Assembly (NCBI GenBank): GCA_013178305.1
Contig: JABLXB010000002.1
Location: 186,001-250,000 of the forward strand
From: Bacillota bacterium
GTDB taxonomy: Bacteria; Bacillota; Sulfobacillia; JABLXB01
Length of the DNA: 64,000 nt
Reading direction: 5' to 3'
Position 1 is the stretch's first letter. The number at the start of each line of letters is the position of its first letter. A program made the position numbers and the translations under genes. The notes under the pieces are model-generated. The model searched no databases, was not told the DNA's origin, and saw only the letters and a program-made list of their open reading frames with translations. Shown in pieces: positions 63,465 to 64,000 of the stretch.

Positions 63465-64000
63465 CTAGCCGAATGCGACCCAGCTGTATGTCTTTCCGCT
63501 GTAATTCGTCCACCCGCTGCCGCCCACACCGTCAACTTGAAAACCGTTGGCAGTAATGATAGGAGCCTGTGTGTCGATCACTTCTCCGGCCGTCACCGAA
63601 CCAGTGGTGCCGGTGGTACCAACCGCATACATACCGCAAGAGACCCCCGTATCAGATCCCAACCCCCAGTAGAATCCAGCACCGCCCCAATCAGAACCGA
63701 GGACTACGAGTTTCGGCCGGAAACCCACTGTAATCACCCTATCCGCAGCGCCATCCCCGACGTATGAACCGCTCGCCTGCCTGCAATAGGCAGAGGCCGC
63801 GACCCCGCCGAGCTGATCCGCAGTCGCCGCCGCCCCCACCCTCCCGCTCGCGTTGGTCACAGGGATCCTTCCCGCCTCGGTCCCGCCGGGGGAGGTCAGA
63901 GCTGCCGACGCGATCTTCGCCAAAGTCACCGAGCCGTCGGGGTGGTCGATGGTGGCAGCGGTCTTATGAGTCGTCAGACTGGTAGACACGGCGTCCACTG
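63465..64000 (-). CDS. Phage tail-fibre-like protein, 5' end beyond the window
   Basis: The frame stays open to the window edge, so only the C-terminal 178 residues are seen. They are rich in G, S, T and A with repeated short beta-like patterns (GRIPVTNASGRVG, GAAATADQLGG) and end in aromatic/glycine-rich GWTNYSGKTYSWVAFG, as in tail fibre tips. The true start cannot be given. Confidence 0.6.
   Translation of the reverse strand, partial: VDAVSTSLTTHKTAATIDHPDGSVTLAKIASAALTSPGGTEAGRIPVTNASGRVGAAATADQLGGVAASAYCRQASGSYVGDGAADRVITVGFRPKLVVLGSDWGGAGFYWGLGSDTGVSCGMYAVGTTGTTGSVTAGEVIDTQAPIITANGFQVDGVGGSGWTNYSGKTYSWVAFG

Larger units (their letters stand above)
61252..64000 (-). mobile_element. Right end of a prophage (lysis and tail genes)
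   Basis: Five co-oriented genes (fibre-like, Ig-like, small ORF, endolysin, holin) form a compact late phage operon with overlaps of four bases. The element continues past 64000. The junction to host DNA is probably in 61063-61251, where inverted repeats occur; no integrase, tRNA or attachment repeat is visible. Confidence 0.75.

Noticed and set aside
1-64000. tRNA, rRNA or CRISPR array
   Set aside because: No cloverleaf with GTTCRANNC arm, no rRNA-like block and no regularly spaced repeats were noticed; a tRNAscan run would settle it.

Overview
The window is a GC-rich (roughly 60-65% by eye) chromosomal segment of an anaerobic bacterium. Frequent GTG/TTG starts with strong GGAGG-type ribosome binding sites, an aldehyde:ferredoxin oxidoreductase, an oxygen-sensitive acyl-CoA dehydratase activase set, a 4-hydroxybutyryl-CoA dehydratase, BMP- and DUF3798-type ABC importers and OadB/G-type decarboxylase subunits suggest an amino-acid, purine or carboxylate fermenter. 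A high-GC Bacillota (clostridial type) fits best; Synergistota cannot be excluded. No rRNA, tRNA, CRISPR array or recognisable riboswitch was seen. Almost every gene from 7 to 64 kb is on the minus strand.

Region 1 (1-6.6 kb, plus strand): the end of a ferredoxin subunit plus a tungsten aldehyde oxidoreductase; a TPR-like membrane protein on the minus strand; an AraC/cupin/PocR regulator with a probably leaderless start; ilvD; then a graveyard. A chimeric TRAP-transporter remnant (DctP lipoprotein start joined to DctM pieces) faces a 5'-truncated DASS-type transporter. Region 2 (7.5-14.6 kb): sbcC-sbcD, a GntR/FCD regulator behind a small acidic ORF and a promoter carrying a near-perfect operator, a metallophosphoesterase, and a MoaD-like sulfur carrier.

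Region 3 (14.6-40 kb) is a large co-oriented catabolic island. The first operon holds a GntR/UTRA regulator, FAD oxidase, amidohydrolase, two permeases, BMP lipoprotein and ABC ATPase. The second is a DUF3798 ABC importer. Upstream of it lie hydantoinase (HyuA-like), SsnA-like amidohydrolase, YgeW-like carbamoyltransferase, an XRE-cupin regulator, a flavoprotein, a UbiD decarboxylase, two fold-type II PLP enzymes and a YgeY-like M20 peptidase. This resembles the E. coli yge/ssnA/hyuA purine (uric acid)-ureide cluster, but with UbiD and two unusual PLP enzymes added. My working hypothesis is import and anaerobic breakdown of a nucleobase, hydantoin or ureido compound to ammonia and keto acids.

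Region 4 (39-51 kb): an alcohol dehydrogenase, an unknown membrane protein, a chemoreceptor, OadB plus a small OadG-like ORF, a three-gene split 2-hydroxyacyl-CoA dehydratase activase set, DUF192, and a CHASE4-GGDEF-HD-GYP protein broken by a G7 frameshift. Region 5 (50-58 kb): panC, then a permease, 4-hydroxybutyrate CoA-transferase and 4-hydroxybutyryl-CoA dehydratase, preceded by a good sigma-54 promoter and two identical-architecture enhancer sites (TGTGC-N6-GCACA) beside a divergently useful PAS-AAA-Fis activator gene. Region 6: asparaginase, a PhoPR-type two-component pair, and (61.25-64 kb) the lysis/tail end of a prophage that runs out of the window.
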